DNA of 21,007 nt, from NCBI GenBank assembly GCA_031287845.1, contig JAITSI010000012.1, forward strand, positions 1 through 21,007, read 5' to 3'. The notes under the pieces were generated by a model that saw only the letters and a list, made by a program, of their open reading frames with translations, was not told the DNA's origin and searched no databases. Below, in pieces: positions 7,617 through 15,409 of the stretch. Within the stretch, counting starts at the first letter, position 1; each line of letters begins with the position of its first letter. The DNA is from Puniceicoccales bacterium (GTDB lineage Bacteria; Verrucomicrobiota; Verrucomicrobiia; Opitutales; JAIRLM01). The translations under genes and the position numbers were made by a program.

Positions 7617-7630
7617 GATACCTCCCCTAG
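7585..7630. repeat. 18-bp imperfect tandem repeats carrying a Shine-Dalgarno-like core
   Basis: Two full units (7585-7602 and 7603-7620, consensus CCTCCCCTAKCCRTGATR) are flanked by partial copies, including 7621-7630. On the minus strand each reads TAGGGGAG followed closely by ATC ATG or ATC ACG, so the unit duplicates a ribosome site together with a start-like triplet. Eighteen is a multiple of three, so copy-number change here would keep the frame. Confidence 0.7.
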
Positions 7631-7646
7631 GGCCCAGTGAAAGACA

Positions 7647-7660
7647 GGACAAAATTGTCC
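7647..7660. promoter_or_regulatory. Palindrome GGACAA-AA-TTGTCC, candidate operator
   Basis: Perfect 6-bp arms with a 2-bp spacer lie 30-44 bases upstream of ATG 7616 of the unrecognised gene, where a repressor could block its promoter. No regulator gene is adjacent, and a chance palindrome cannot be excluded. Confidence 0.35.
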
Positions 7661-7950
7661 GCAAGCTATTTTGACGCATCGCCCGGCCGGAATCCCGTGG
7701 GCCGTGCCCTGCGGCTCCGTGTCCGCGAAGGGTAAGGCCGCATTCTTACCCGCACGATTCCGATGGGCCGCAGGATGGTGGATCAATGGGAAATGTCACT
7801 TTGCCCCTTGCCGATAGAGCGCGCCGAGCACGCCAAATTTTTGGACATTTTCCGATGGATTGGGGTTATGGTTATAGATGAATACGGTTTCAATGAAATA
7901 GGCTGCAAGGGAATTGCTCCGCTGTTGACCGTCTATCACGGAGGGATCAT
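7661..7950. other. Gene-poor region upstream of the unrecognised gene
   Basis: No gene is convincing. Part of it (about 7830-7910) is AT-richer than the surroundings. A plus-strand frame from 7763 reads 60-odd residues before it runs into hairpin repeat B and then antisense to murF. It could be a gene remnant cut by the repeat, but nothing in it is recognisable. Confidence 0.35.
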
Positions 7951-8074
7951 TCAAAGGGGGCTGCGCCCCCTCTGGCACTCCCCCCGCGAAATGTCGTCGC
8001 TACGGCACCGATGGCTTTGGGGAAGCGGAGCTGGGGGCAACGCCCCCAACCGGGCCCGGCCGGCCCTCGAGGCC
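7951..8074. repeat. GC-rich hairpin repeat, copy B1 (most complete)
   Basis: It begins TTCAAAGGGGGC-tgc-GCCCCC (hairpin 7956-7970), then CCCCGCGAAATGTCGTCGC, GGCACCGATGGC, GGGGAAGCGGAGC, the perfect hairpin TGGGGGC-aac-GCCCCCA (8032-8048) and CCGGGCCCGGCCGGCCCTCG-AGGCCT. It matches A1 and A2 in module order and orientation. Mobile-element-derived REP or MITE-like origin is inferred; no transposase is in the window. Confidence 0.82.
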
Positions 8075-8133
8075 TGGGGGAAGCGAAGCTGGGGGCGGCG
8101 CCCCCAAATGGGCTTGCCGGCCCTGGAGGCCTC
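8075..8133. repeat. GC-rich hairpin repeat, partial copy B2 ending at the murF stop
   Basis: Only the second half of the unit is present: GGGGGAAGCGAAGC, hairpin TGGGGGC-ggc-GCCCCCA (8090-8106), then GGGCTTGCCGGCCCTGGAGG-CCT. Its right end touches the murF stop codon (8132-8134), so repeat sequence forms the immediate 3' end of the mur operon and may protect or terminate the transcript. Confidence 0.75.
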
Positions 8134-9562
8134 AGGGGGAAGTGCCGGGGAGCACGGGCAGGCACCGGCCCAGGTCAATGAGCGACTCCAGGGCGTAGCA
8201 GCGGCTGCCCTTGAAAAAAATTGTTCCACGGAACGTGGCCAAGGCCTGTTGCAATTCTTCCTTCGCCTCGAAGAGGATGGCGTCCTTTTCCGGAACGGAG
8301 CGGGAGAGCAGGGCGGCGCGCAGGGGGTGGGTCTCCCGGCCCAGGAGAAAAAATCGATCGCCGGGAAGGAACGGCAGCGCCATGCCGGCCTCCCGGTGGA
8401 GGGTGTCGCTGCGGGTGCCGAGCTCGGACATGCCGCCGATCACGAACAGCCGAGGACTTTTGGGAAACAGCCGGGCAAAGGTGCGGCCCGCGTCGACCAG
8501 GGATGGCAAATCGGAGTTGTAGCAGTCCACGTAGTAGACACAGCTCCGGACCGGATCGTAAAAAATTTGACCCCGCAGGTCGGGCCAGCGCCAGCGGGTC
8601 AGTCGATCGGCCATGGCGCCATCGGAAACCCCCAGCTTCCAGGCCATGGCATGGCAGAGGGCAAAATTTTGCGCAAAGCCATCGGACGGCCGCGGCAGGG
8701 AAAAGCGGCGCGGCGTAGACTCGCCGGGATAATGGATGGCGACGGAGCAACCGTCGCGGAAAAAGGAAAGGCAGGGAACATTGGTCGGAGCGGGGATGGG
8801 ATTTGCCCGGTCATCGACGCAGACCATGCGGTGGCGCAGGTGGTCCAGGGCGGGATCGGAGGCAAGGGCAGTGGTGGTGACAAATGTGCCCTCCCATCCG
8901 TCCACAAACTCCGCAATGCGCAGCTTTTCCTCTAGAAGATGCCGCTGGGATGGGAAAAATTCTCCGTGCTTGTGGGACAGCGCGGTAAAAATTACGTGGC
9001 TGGGCCGGAGTGTGCTGGCAAGGGCGCCCATCTCCCCGGGCTTGCTAATTCCCACCTCCAGGACCGCGTGGCGGTGGACGTTGGCCCGGAAGCCGAGCAG
9101 TGTCAGCGGCATCCCGCGGCAATTGTTCCAATTTCCCTCCGTCGCATGGCACGTTTCCCGGCCGAGCAGTGTGGCCAGCAGATCTTTGACCGTGGTCTTG
9201 CCGTAGCTTCCGGCGACGGCGACGATGGGGCAGGAAATCGTGGCCCGGTAGGCGGCCGCGATGGACAGCAGGGCCAGCTCCGTGTCGTCGACGCACAGCT
9301 GGGCCAGGGGAATCCTTGGCCGCGGCTCCTGGACCAGTGCCGCGGCGGCACCGGCCCGGAGGGCCTCCTCCAGGTAGCGGTGGCCGTCGTCCCGGTCGGA
9401 GCGGATTGCGACGAACAGCTGGCCGGGAAGTAGCAGCCGGCTGTCGATGGCAGCCCCGCGGATGGGCCCCGCCGGTGGTCCGGCCAGCCAGTGGCCCCCC
9501 GTAACCTCCTCCAGCCCCAGCGGGAGCAAATCTTGGAAATCCCTAGCCATGCGCTCCCCCAT
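8132..9562 (-). CDS. murF: UDP-N-acetylmuramoyl-tripeptide:D-alanyl-D-alanine ligase
   Basis: The 476-residue cytoplasmic Mur ligase adds D-Ala-D-Ala to UDP-MurNAc-tripeptide, completing the pentapeptide precursor. The N-terminal UDP domain has AIDSRLLLPGQLFVAI (38-53). The ATP loop is GSYGKTTVK (118-126), followed by the MurF-specific TEGNWNNCRGMPLTLL (141-156), then EVGISKPGEMG and the C-terminal domain with FVIGGMSELG. Length is close to the usual 450. The start overlaps the end of murE by 20 bases from ATG 9562. A second ATG at 9550, four codons in, has GGGGGAG just before it and may be the true start. It is last in the envelope operon, and its stop lies at the edge of hairpin repeat B2. 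Confidence 0.95.
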   Translation of the reverse strand: MGERMARDFQDLLPLGLEEVTGGHWLAGPPAGPIRGAAIDSRLLLPGQLFVAIRSDRDDGHRYLEEALRAGAAAALVQEPRPRIPLAQLCVDDTELALLSIAAAYRATISCPIVAVAGSYGKTTVKDLLATLLGRETCHATEGNWNNCRGMPLTLLGFRANVHRHAVLEVGISKPGEMGALASTLRPSHVIFTALSHKHGEFFPSQRHLLEEKLRIAEFVDGWEGTFVTTTALASDPALDHLRHRMVCVDDRANPIPAPTNVPCLSFFRDGCSVAIHYPGESTPRRFSLPRPSDGFAQNFALCHAMAWKLGVSDGAMADRLTRWRWPDLRGQIFYDPVRSCVYYVDCYNSDLPSLVDAGRTFARLFPKSPRLFVIGGMSELGTRSDTLHREAGMALPFLPGDRFFLLGRETHPLRAALLSRSVPEKDAILFEAKEELQQALATFRGTIFFKGSRCYALESLIDLGRCLPVLPGTSP

Positions 9563-11039
9563 CCTCTAGGCAGCGCCGGTCCTGGAAAGGGAAAATTTTT
9601 CCTCCCATCTCCATGCCATGCTCGTGGCCCTTGCCGGCGACGAGCAGGATGCCGTCCCTGCCCAGGCGCCGGGCCAGGCGGATTCCCAGGGCGATGGCAG
9701 CCCTCCGGTCCAGGACGGTGCGGTGGAAATTTTTGCAAAATCCCGAGCAAATTTCAGCGGCAATGGCGTCCGGGGATTCGCCGCGGGGATTGTCATTGGT
9801 CACGATGGAAAAATCGGAAAATTCCTCCGCCACGGCGGCCATGGCGGGCCGCTTCTGCCTATCCCGTTCCCCTCCGCAGCCAAAGACCAAAATAATCCTT
9901 CCCCGGGGAAAGTGGCGGCGCAGGCATTCCAGCGCGGCCCGGAGCGCGTCCGGCGTGTGGGCGTAGTCGATGAGGGCAAGGGCACCGCCGGGAAGGCACA
10001 GGCGCTCCATGCGGCCCGGGGGAGGAGAAAAGGACCGCAGGCGTTCGCAGAGCTGGTCCAACGGCCTATGGCGGGCGGCGATGGCCAGGGCGGCCAGCAA
10101 ATTGAGCGCATTCCACTCCCCCAGCAGGGACAGCCGCAGCGCGCGGATCTCCCCTCCGGCCCGCAGGCACAGGTCCATGCCGTCCCCGTCCGGTTTCCAT
10201 TGGAGCAGCTGCCAGTCGCAGCCATCGTCCGTCCCAAAGCTCTGCACGGGAATTTTCTTCGCCAGGAGCAGTTCCCGCAGCCGCCGGCCCTGGGGAGTTG
10301 TCCCGCCCACGGAGCAAATTTCCGGCACGGGCCCGCCGCGGCCGTCGAAGAGCCGGCACTTGGCATCGAAGTACTCCTCCACCGTGCCGTGATAGTCCAG
10401 GTGGTCATGGCCCAGGTTGGTGAAGGTGGCACTGGCCAGGCGCAGCCCCCAGAGGCGCTTCTGGTCCAGCGCGTGGGAGGAAATCTCCAGGGCGAAGTGG
10501 TCCTTTCCGGCTGCGACGGCTGCGGCAAGCGCACCGTGGACGGCGGGGGCGGACGGCGTGGTGGGAGGGACGGGGCCAGCGCCGAAGGGATCTTCGCAGG
10601 GGTCAACGGTGGACAGGCGGCCGCAGGATTCCGGCCCCAGCAGGTGCTGGAGAGCCCAGACGAAGGTGGTTTTGCCGTTTGTCCCCGTCACCGCGTGGAC
10701 GGCCAAGCGCCCATCGGGGTTCCCGTGCCAGCGGCTCCAGACCAGGGACCAGAACTCCCGCACATCGGCGACGCGCAGCGTGGGGACAGCGGCGGAGCCG
10801 GGCCAGTCCGCATCCACAACCAGGGCATCCACCCCCCGGGCCAGGGCCGATGGAATGTGCCGGTGGCCATCGTCGCCCACCCCCCGCCGGGCAAAAAAGA
10901 CGCGCAGGCCGATCCCATCCCGCGGTCCCAGGCGGCGGTCGTCGTCCACCGGTGCGGCGACGGGCGTGGAAAAGGGGAAATGGCCGGGAAAGTCGAAAAA
11001 AATTTCTCCCCAGGGGCGGACGGGGCCAGGGCCGCTCAC
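9543..11039 (-). CDS. murE: UDP-N-acetylmuramoyl-L-alanyl-D-glutamate:meso-diaminopimelate ligase
   Basis: The 498-residue protein adds the third stem-peptide residue to UDP-MurNAc-dipeptide in the cytoplasm. ATP loop TGTNGKTTF is at 118-126, LEISSHALDQKR near 184-195, and the carbamylated-Lys motif EYFDAKCRLF at 222-231 (K228). The DNPR motif at 416-419 is the known signature for meso-diaminopimelate rather than lysine specificity. The N-terminal UDP-binding motif, usually DSRxVxPG, is altered here (DDRRLGPRDG). The GTG start shares a four-base GTGA overlap with the murJ stop, indicating translational coupling. murF follows with overlap. Confidence 0.95.
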   Translation of the reverse strand: MSGPGPVRPWGEIFFDFPGHFPFSTPVAAPVDDDRRLGPRDGIGLRVFFARRGVGDDGHRHIPSALARGVDALVVDADWPGSAAVPTLRVADVREFWSLVWSRWHGNPDGRLAVHAVTGTNGKTTFVWALQHLLGPESCGRLSTVDPCEDPFGAGPVPPTTPSAPAVHGALAAAVAAGKDHFALEISSHALDQKRLWGLRLASATFTNLGHDHLDYHGTVEEYFDAKCRLFDGRGGPVPEICSVGGTTPQGRRLRELLLAKKIPVQSFGTDDGCDWQLLQWKPDGDGMDLCLRAGGEIRALRLSLLGEWNALNLLAALAIAARHRPLDQLCERLRSFSPPPGRMERLCLPGGALALIDYAHTPDALRAALECLRRHFPRGRIILVFGCGGERDRQKRPAMAAVAEEFSDFSIVTNDNPRGESPDAIAAEICSGFCKNFHRTVLDRRAAIALGIRLARRLGRDGILLVAGKGHEHGMEMGGKIFPFQDRRCLEDGGAHG

Positions 11040-12589
11040 CGGGACCGCCTCCGGAAAAAATGGGAAAAAAATGTGGAAAAGAGGGAAACTTCGTCGAAAT
11101 GGACCCGGCGCAGGAGAAAAAAATAGCCGGCGAAGCCCAGCGGCAGGGAAAGGGAAAGCTGCAGCAGGGCGGCGGGCCGGGGAGGAATGGCGAAGGGAAT
11201 CCAGCGGCCGATGGCCAGCAGTAGAAATGCCAAAAATCCGTTAGCCAGCAGCAATTTGGAAAAGGTCATCCAGAACCGGGATGGGACAAGGGGTCCGAGG
11301 AAGGCCCGCGCCCGCCATTCCAGCAGGACCCACTGGATCAGGGAGCTGGCCACGCCGGCCAGGGCGATGCCGGTCGCGGCGCAGCGGCGGGCCAGGACGA
11401 CGGTGAGGATGAGGTTGGCCACCACGCTCACCAGGGCGATGCGCAGGGGGGTGGCCATGTCCTGGCGGGCGTGGAAGGCGCGGACGGCAAGGGCGGAGAG
11501 GGCGTAGGAGGGAATGCCGAGGGCGGAGGCGCAGAGGACGGGAATGGTCTGCTCCAGCTCGGAGGCGCCGTAGTGGCCCCAGCGGAAGAACAGGGTGAGG
11601 ATGGGCCGGCCCAGCAGAAACAGGCCGAGCATGGCGGGGACCGTGACCATGGCAATGGAGCGGCAGGCGCTGCGGTAGCGCTCGCCAAAGGCGGCGCGGT
11701 CACCGGAGGCGGCCAGGCGGGCCAGGTCGGTGAAGGCAACGGTGGCGATGGAGATGCTAAAAACGCCGAGGGGAAGTTCCACCAGCCTGCTGGCGAGGTA
11801 GAGGGTGGAAATGCCGTTCCCGGTCAGGGAGAAGGCGAGCAGGCGGGAGATGGCGGCGTTGACCTGGACGACGGCCGCGCCGAGCAGGGCCGGCAGAAAT
11901 AGGTGCCACAGGCGGAGCAGCAAAGTACTCGACGGCCAGATCCAGCGAAATTTCCAAAGCCGGCGCCGCAGCAAAATCCAGGGAAAGGCCAATTGGACGC
12001 AGCCGCCGGCGAGCACGCCGGCGCAGAGGAGGAGGGTGGCGCCGGCGGCGTCGCCGGGGACGAGCCAAAGCCCCAGCGCGGCGGCCAGGAGCAGGGAGCA
12101 GTTGAGCCAGAGGGAGGTCAGCGCCGGCCAGCCGAAGGAGCCAAGGCCGTTGAGCGCCCCGCAGAGCATGGCGCACAGGCAGGTCAGCGGCAGGTAGGGG
12201 GAGAGCAGGACGGTGAAGCGCAGGGCCAATTCCCAGTGCGGGTCCAGGAATTGGCGCAGCGAAAGGAAGGCAAGGGCGGCGACAAGGAGCAGGAGGCCAA
12301 GGGCAACGGCGAGGCGCGTTAAAATTTGATTAAGAAAGGCAAAGGCCCGCTCCCGGGAGTCCCGGACCAGGGTTTCGGAAAAAAGCGGCAGCATGGCCGA
12401 TGCCAGCGCGCCCTCTCCCAGCAAGCGCCGGAACAGGTTAGGGACGGTGAAGGCGAAGACAAAGATTCCATTCCAGGGGGAAAGGCCAAGCAGGGCAAAG
12501 AGCAACATGTCCCTCACCAGGCCAAAGATGCGGGATGCGCCCGTTGCCAAGGCAATCGCCGCAACGGACCGCTCTTCCGCCCTCCCCAC
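11036..12589 (-). CDS. murJ: Lipid II flippase MurJ
   Basis: The 517-residue polytopic inner-membrane protein of the MOP superfamily moves lipid II across the cytoplasmic membrane. The N-terminus RSVAAIALATGASRIFGLVR followed by FVFAFTVPNLFRRLLGEGAL is the classical MurJ signature. Hydrophobic segments recur through the whole length, consistent with about 14 helices. GTG 12589 is preceded at nine bases by AGAGG (12599-12603), which overlaps the rpe stop. It overlaps murE by four bases. Placement beside murE and murF puts precursor synthesis and export in one transcript. The last segment ends in a basic tail (FSHFFRRRSR). Confidence 0.95.
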   Translation of the reverse strand: MGRAEERSVAAIALATGASRIFGLVRDMLLFALLGLSPWNGIFVFAFTVPNLFRRLLGEGALASAMLPLFSETLVRDSRERAFAFLNQILTRLAVALGLLLLVAALAFLSLRQFLDPHWELALRFTVLLSPYLPLTCLCAMLCGALNGLGSFGWPALTSLWLNCSLLLAAALGLWLVPGDAAGATLLLCAGVLAGGCVQLAFPWILLRRRLWKFRWIWPSSTLLLRLWHLFLPALLGAAVVQVNAAISRLLAFSLTGNGISTLYLASRLVELPLGVFSISIATVAFTDLARLAASGDRAAFGERYRSACRSIAMVTVPAMLGLFLLGRPILTLFFRWGHYGASELEQTIPVLCASALGIPSYALSALAVRAFHARQDMATPLRIALVSVVANLILTVVLARRCAATGIALAGVASSLIQWVLLEWRARAFLGPLVPSRFWMTFSKLLLANGFLAFLLLAIGRWIPFAIPPRPAALLQLSLSLPLGFAGYFFLLRRVHFDEVSLFSTFFSHFFRRRSR

Positions 12590-12601
12590 GGCCGGGAACC
12601 T

Positions 12602-13306
12602 CTAGGAGCGGCCAGGGCTTGGCAACCGATTTTCTTCAAAAATTTTTCCCAGCTCGGCCAGGGCGCGGACGGGATCATCCTGGCCCAGGATGGCGCTCCC
12701 GGCGATGGGAATGTCCATGCCGGCCGCCGCCAGCGGACCCAGCGTTTGCCGGTTTACTCCGCCATCCACGGCGAGGGAAAAGTTCAAATTCCTCTCCCGG
12801 CGCAGTTCCGCTGCCCGTTCCACCCGTTCCACGAGGCCGCCCACGGCGGGCTGGCCGCCAAATCCGGGGGAGACGCCGAGGAGTAGCAGCTCATCCAATA
12901 GGGGACCGCAGGCCAGTGCCAGCTCCAGGGGAGATTCCGGCCGCAGGGCCATTGCGCAGTGCAGGCCAAGCGCCCGCAGCTCCCTTGCCAGCGCCAGAGG
13001 ATCCGGACAGCACTCCCCGTGGAAGGAAATGCCGTCGGCACCGGCCTCCCAGAAGATGGGCCAAACCTTTTCCGGATGCTGCACCATCAGGTGCACGTCG
13101 AAGCGGGGCCGGGGCAGCTGGCAGAGGCGAATGTGGGAGTCCAAATCCCGCAGCAGCTGGGGAGAAAAGCCAAAATTAGGGACAAAGTGGCCGTCCATGG
13201 CGTCGAAGTGGAGCCGGTGGACGCGGCGGGAGCGGAGCAGCGGCTCCAGGCTATCCCAGACGGCGCCGTGGTCGCAGGCAAGCAGCGATGGCACGGGGAA
13301 GGCCAT
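12602..13306 (-). CDS. rpe: Ribulose-phosphate 3-epimerase
   Basis: The 234-residue TIM-barrel enzyme interconverts ribulose-5-phosphate and xylulose-5-phosphate in the pentose phosphate pathway. Metal-site residues known from the family are in place: H33 and D35 in HFDAMDGHFVPN, H72 in DVHLMV, and D181 in AVDGGVN. The phosphate loops VSPGFGGQ (145-152) and AGSAIL (202-207) are also present. It starts on TGATG, sharing one base with the lptE-like stop. Its product feeds ribose, LPS heptose and DOXP precursors, but its place in the operon may only reflect packing. Confidence 0.93.
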   Translation of the reverse strand: MAFPVPSLLACDHGAVWDSLEPLLRSRRVHRLHFDAMDGHFVPNFGFSPQLLRDLDSHIRLCQLPRPRFDVHLMVQHPEKVWPIFWEAGADGISFHGECCPDPLALARELRALGLHCAMALRPESPLELALACGPLLDELLLLGVSPGFGGQPAVGGLVERVERAAELRRERNLNFSLAVDGGVNRQTLGPLAAAGMDIPIAGSAILGQDDPVRALAELGKIFEENRLPSPGRS

Positions 13307-13830
13307 CAGCGGAGCCCCAGGATGAGATTGTGGATGCGCAGGGCCAGCTCCCGGACCAGCTCGGGGAGGGCATCCCGGCGGTTGGCGATGGAGCGGGGGC
13401 CGGCGGGGCAGGACACGGTGGCGGCAACGGTCTGGCCCTGGCAGTATTCCCGGCCGCTGCGCCGGTCCCGGAGGGTGCAGCGGGCCTCCAGGCGCAAATT
13501 ATAGGAGGTGGCGCGGCGGGAATCGCCGGGCGCGGTGCTGGCAGCGCCCTGGGAAAAGTCAACGGGGACAATTTCCAAAATGGCGTCGGCATCGTCGGCG
13601 CAATCGGCCAGGCGCAGGGATGGGCAGCCGGCGATTTCCCTGGCCAGCTCCCGGCGAAGCAGGTCCTGGGTGAGGTGGGTCCAGGCCGGGCTCGCGATTG
13701 GGGCAATGGCGATGCTGCGGAAGGGAAGCGGGGCGGGATCGCGCAGGGAGTAGTGCAGGCAGCCGGAGCACAGGGCGCAGAGGAGGAGGACGCGGGAAAG
13801 ATGTCCCGGAACGCCGGGGAGCGGTCTCAT
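13306..13830 (-). CDS. lptE: LptE-like LPS-assembly lipoprotein
   Basis: The 174-residue protein has an N-terminal lipoprotein-type signal (LSRVLLLCALCSGC, with probable lipidated C24; Cys at -3 is unusual). After the Cys comes HYSLRDPAPLPFRSIAIAPI, matching the GYxL...LPxxIxxIxVxxF-like start of LptE-family proteins. The LTQDLLRRELAREI helix and a strand-rich middle also fit. LptE plugs the LptD barrel that inserts LPS in the outer membrane. The family is weakly conserved, so the call rests on layout and context (lpxI and fabF in the same operon). It overlaps fabF by four bases (ATGA) and rpe by one. Confidence 0.65.
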   Translation of the reverse strand: MRPLPGVPGHLSRVLLLCALCSGCLHYSLRDPAPLPFRSIAIAPIASPAWTHLTQDLLRRELAREIAGCPSLRLADCADDADAILEIVPVDFSQGAASTAPGDSRRATSYNLRLEARCTLRDRRSGREYCQGQTVAATVSCPAGPRSIANRRDALPELVRELALRIHNLILGLR

Positions 13831-15092
13831 GGCGGAGAAAATTTTTGAAAGACCAGCGCCGCATTGTGGCCGCCGAAGCCCAGGTTGTCGCTGACCGCCA
13901 CCCGCACCTCCCGGCGAATGGCCACGTTGGGCACGTAGTTCAGGTCGCAGGCCGGGTCCGGCCGCTCGTAGTTGAGGGTGGGGGGGATGATGCCCGTGAC
14001 GATTGTCCGGGCGCAGACGGCGGCCTCGAAGGCGCCGGCGGCCCCCAGCATGTGGCCCGTTGCCCCCTTCACCGAGCTGATTGGGATCCGGTAGGCCTCC
14101 TCGCCGAAGGCCAATTTGTAGGCGTTGCTCTCGCAGAGGTCGTTGTAGGGCGTGGAAGTGCCGTGGGCGTTCACGTAGTCCACGTCCCCGGGCTCCAGGG
14201 CGCTCTCCCGCAGCGCGTCGCCGATCGTCTGGGCCAGCACCTCGCCGCCGAGCACGGGCGCGGTCACGTGGTGGGCGTCACAGCTGGCCGCATAGCCGGT
14301 CACCTCGCAGTAGATGCGGGCTCCGCGGGCCAGGGCGTGGTCCAGCGTTTCCAGGACCAGCACGCAGGCCCCCTCCCCGACGACGAAGCCGTCCCGATCG
14401 GCGTCGAAGGGCCGGCTGGCGCGGGCAGGATCGTCGTTGAAGGCCGTGCTGACGGCCCGCATGGCGCAGAAGCCGGCGATGGAAAAGGCATTCACGCTCC
14501 CCTCCGTGCCACCGGCAAAGATGGCATCCGCCTTGCCCAGGCGCAGAAAATGGTAGGCTTCCCCGATGGAGTGGGCGCCGCTGGAGCAGGCGGTCAGGGC
14601 GGCAAAGTTGGGACCTCGGGCACCGAGGCCGATGGCGGCGACGCCGCTGGCCATGTCGGCGATGAGGGCGGGAATCATGAAGGGGGAAACGCGGCGGGGG
14701 CCCTGGCTGTGCAAAATGCGCGACTGGACGTCAATGGTCCGCAGGCCGCCGATGCCGGAGCCGATGATCACCCCAACCCGCTGGGGGTCGGTGTAGCGGT
14801 GCAGGGCGGCGTCATCCCGGGCCATGTGGGCCGCGGCGACGGCGTAGTGGGTGAAGGGGTCGTGGCGCCGCACCTCCTTCCCGTCGAGGAAGCGGCCGGC
14901 GTCGAAGTCCTGCACCTCGGCGGCCACGCGGCAGGGAAATAGGCTGGCGTCGATCTTGGTCAGCGGTCCAACCCCCGTCCTTCCGGCGACGAGGCCATCC
15001 CAGGAGCTGGTAAAGTCAGGGCCGAGCGGGGTAACGGCGCCCAGGCCAGTTACCACCACGCGGCGCAGGGAGTTACGGGACAGGTCAACCAT
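13827..15092 (-). CDS. fabF: 3-oxoacyl-[acyl-carrier-protein] synthase II (FabF)
   Basis: The 421-residue thiolase-fold condensing enzyme elongates acyl-ACP with malonyl-ACP in the cytoplasm. The catalytic triad is visible: C169 in ALTACSSGAHSIGEA, H310 in VNAHGTSTPYND and H347 in SSVKGATGHMLGAAGAFE, with K342. The C-terminal NLGFGGHNAALVF loop is typical. Length is usual for FabF. The start at 15092 lies 14 bases after the acpP stop, the common acpP-fabF pairing. It supplies acyl chains for phospholipid and lipid A. Its stop overlaps the lptE-like gene. Confidence 0.96.
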   Translation of the reverse strand: MVDLSRNSLRRVVVTGLGAVTPLGPDFTSSWDGLVAGRTGVGPLTKIDASLFPCRVAAEVQDFDAGRFLDGKEVRRHDPFTHYAVAAAHMARDDAALHRYTDPQRVGVIIGSGIGGLRTIDVQSRILHSQGPRRVSPFMIPALIADMASGVAAIGLGARGPNFAALTACSSGAHSIGEAYHFLRLGKADAIFAGGTEGSVNAFSIAGFCAMRAVSTAFNDDPARASRPFDADRDGFVVGEGACVLVLETLDHALARGARIYCEVTGYAASCDAHHVTAPVLGGEVLAQTIGDALRESALEPGDVDYVNAHGTSTPYNDLCESNAYKLAFGEEAYRIPISSVKGATGHMLGAAGAFEAAVCARTIVTGIIPPTLNYERPDPACDLNYVPNVAIRREVRVAVSDNLGFGGHNAALVFQKFSPP

Positions 15093-15106
15093 GGCGGCGG
15101 GCGGCG

Positions 15107-15358
15107 TCAGGCCTTGGCAAGGATGTAGTCCACCACGTCCTTTACCGTGCGCAGCTGCTCCGCGTCGGCCTCGGGAATTTCCCCGGCGATTTCCGCGCTG
15201 AACTCGGACTCGAAGGCCATCACCAGCTCCACCAGATCCAGGGAATCCGCTCCCAGATCGTCGAGAAAGGAACTCTCCGCCTTCACCTGCTCCGCGTTGA
15301 CGTTGAGCTGCTTGACAATGATCTCCCGCACCCGGGACTCCACATTTTCTCTATCCAT
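15107..15358 (-). CDS. acpP: Acyl carrier protein
   Basis: The 83-residue acidic protein carries acyl intermediates on 4'-phosphopantetheine. The attachment Ser is S39 in [19 protein letters not shown]. Helix I ([15 protein letters not shown]) and the C-terminal TVKDVVDYI are standard. A short insertion after the second helix ([16 protein letters not shown]) makes the loop a little longer than in the E. coli protein. ATG 15358 is chosen because it gives the normal ACP N-terminus. An in-frame TTG at 15391 would add 11 residues and has no better ribosome site. It is co-directional with fabF. Confidence 0.95.
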   Translation of the reverse strand: MDRENVESRVREIIVKQLNVNAEQVKAESSFLDDLGADSLDLVELVMAFESEFSAEIAGEIPEADAEQLRTVKDVVDYILAKA

Positions 15359-15409
15359 AGCCACAGGGACCGAGGAGATTTCCTTTCCCAAGAGGAGTCA
15401 ACCACTTTT

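Noticed and set aside
6453..8133. CRISPR array
   Set aside because: Repeats are long, diverged, hairpin-rich and lack evenly spaced unique spacers; no cas gene is present.
7763..8935. 390-residue plus-strand frame
   Set aside because: It crosses two hairpin repeats and then runs antisense to murF; only its first 60 residues lie in free sequence and they are unrecognisable.
9618..11126. 502-residue plus-strand frame
   Set aside because: Antisense shadow of murE caused by high GC; Gly/Ala/Gln-rich and without domains.
13698..14942. 414-residue plus-strand frame
   Set aside because: Antisense to fabF, whose catalytic residues are all present on the other strand.
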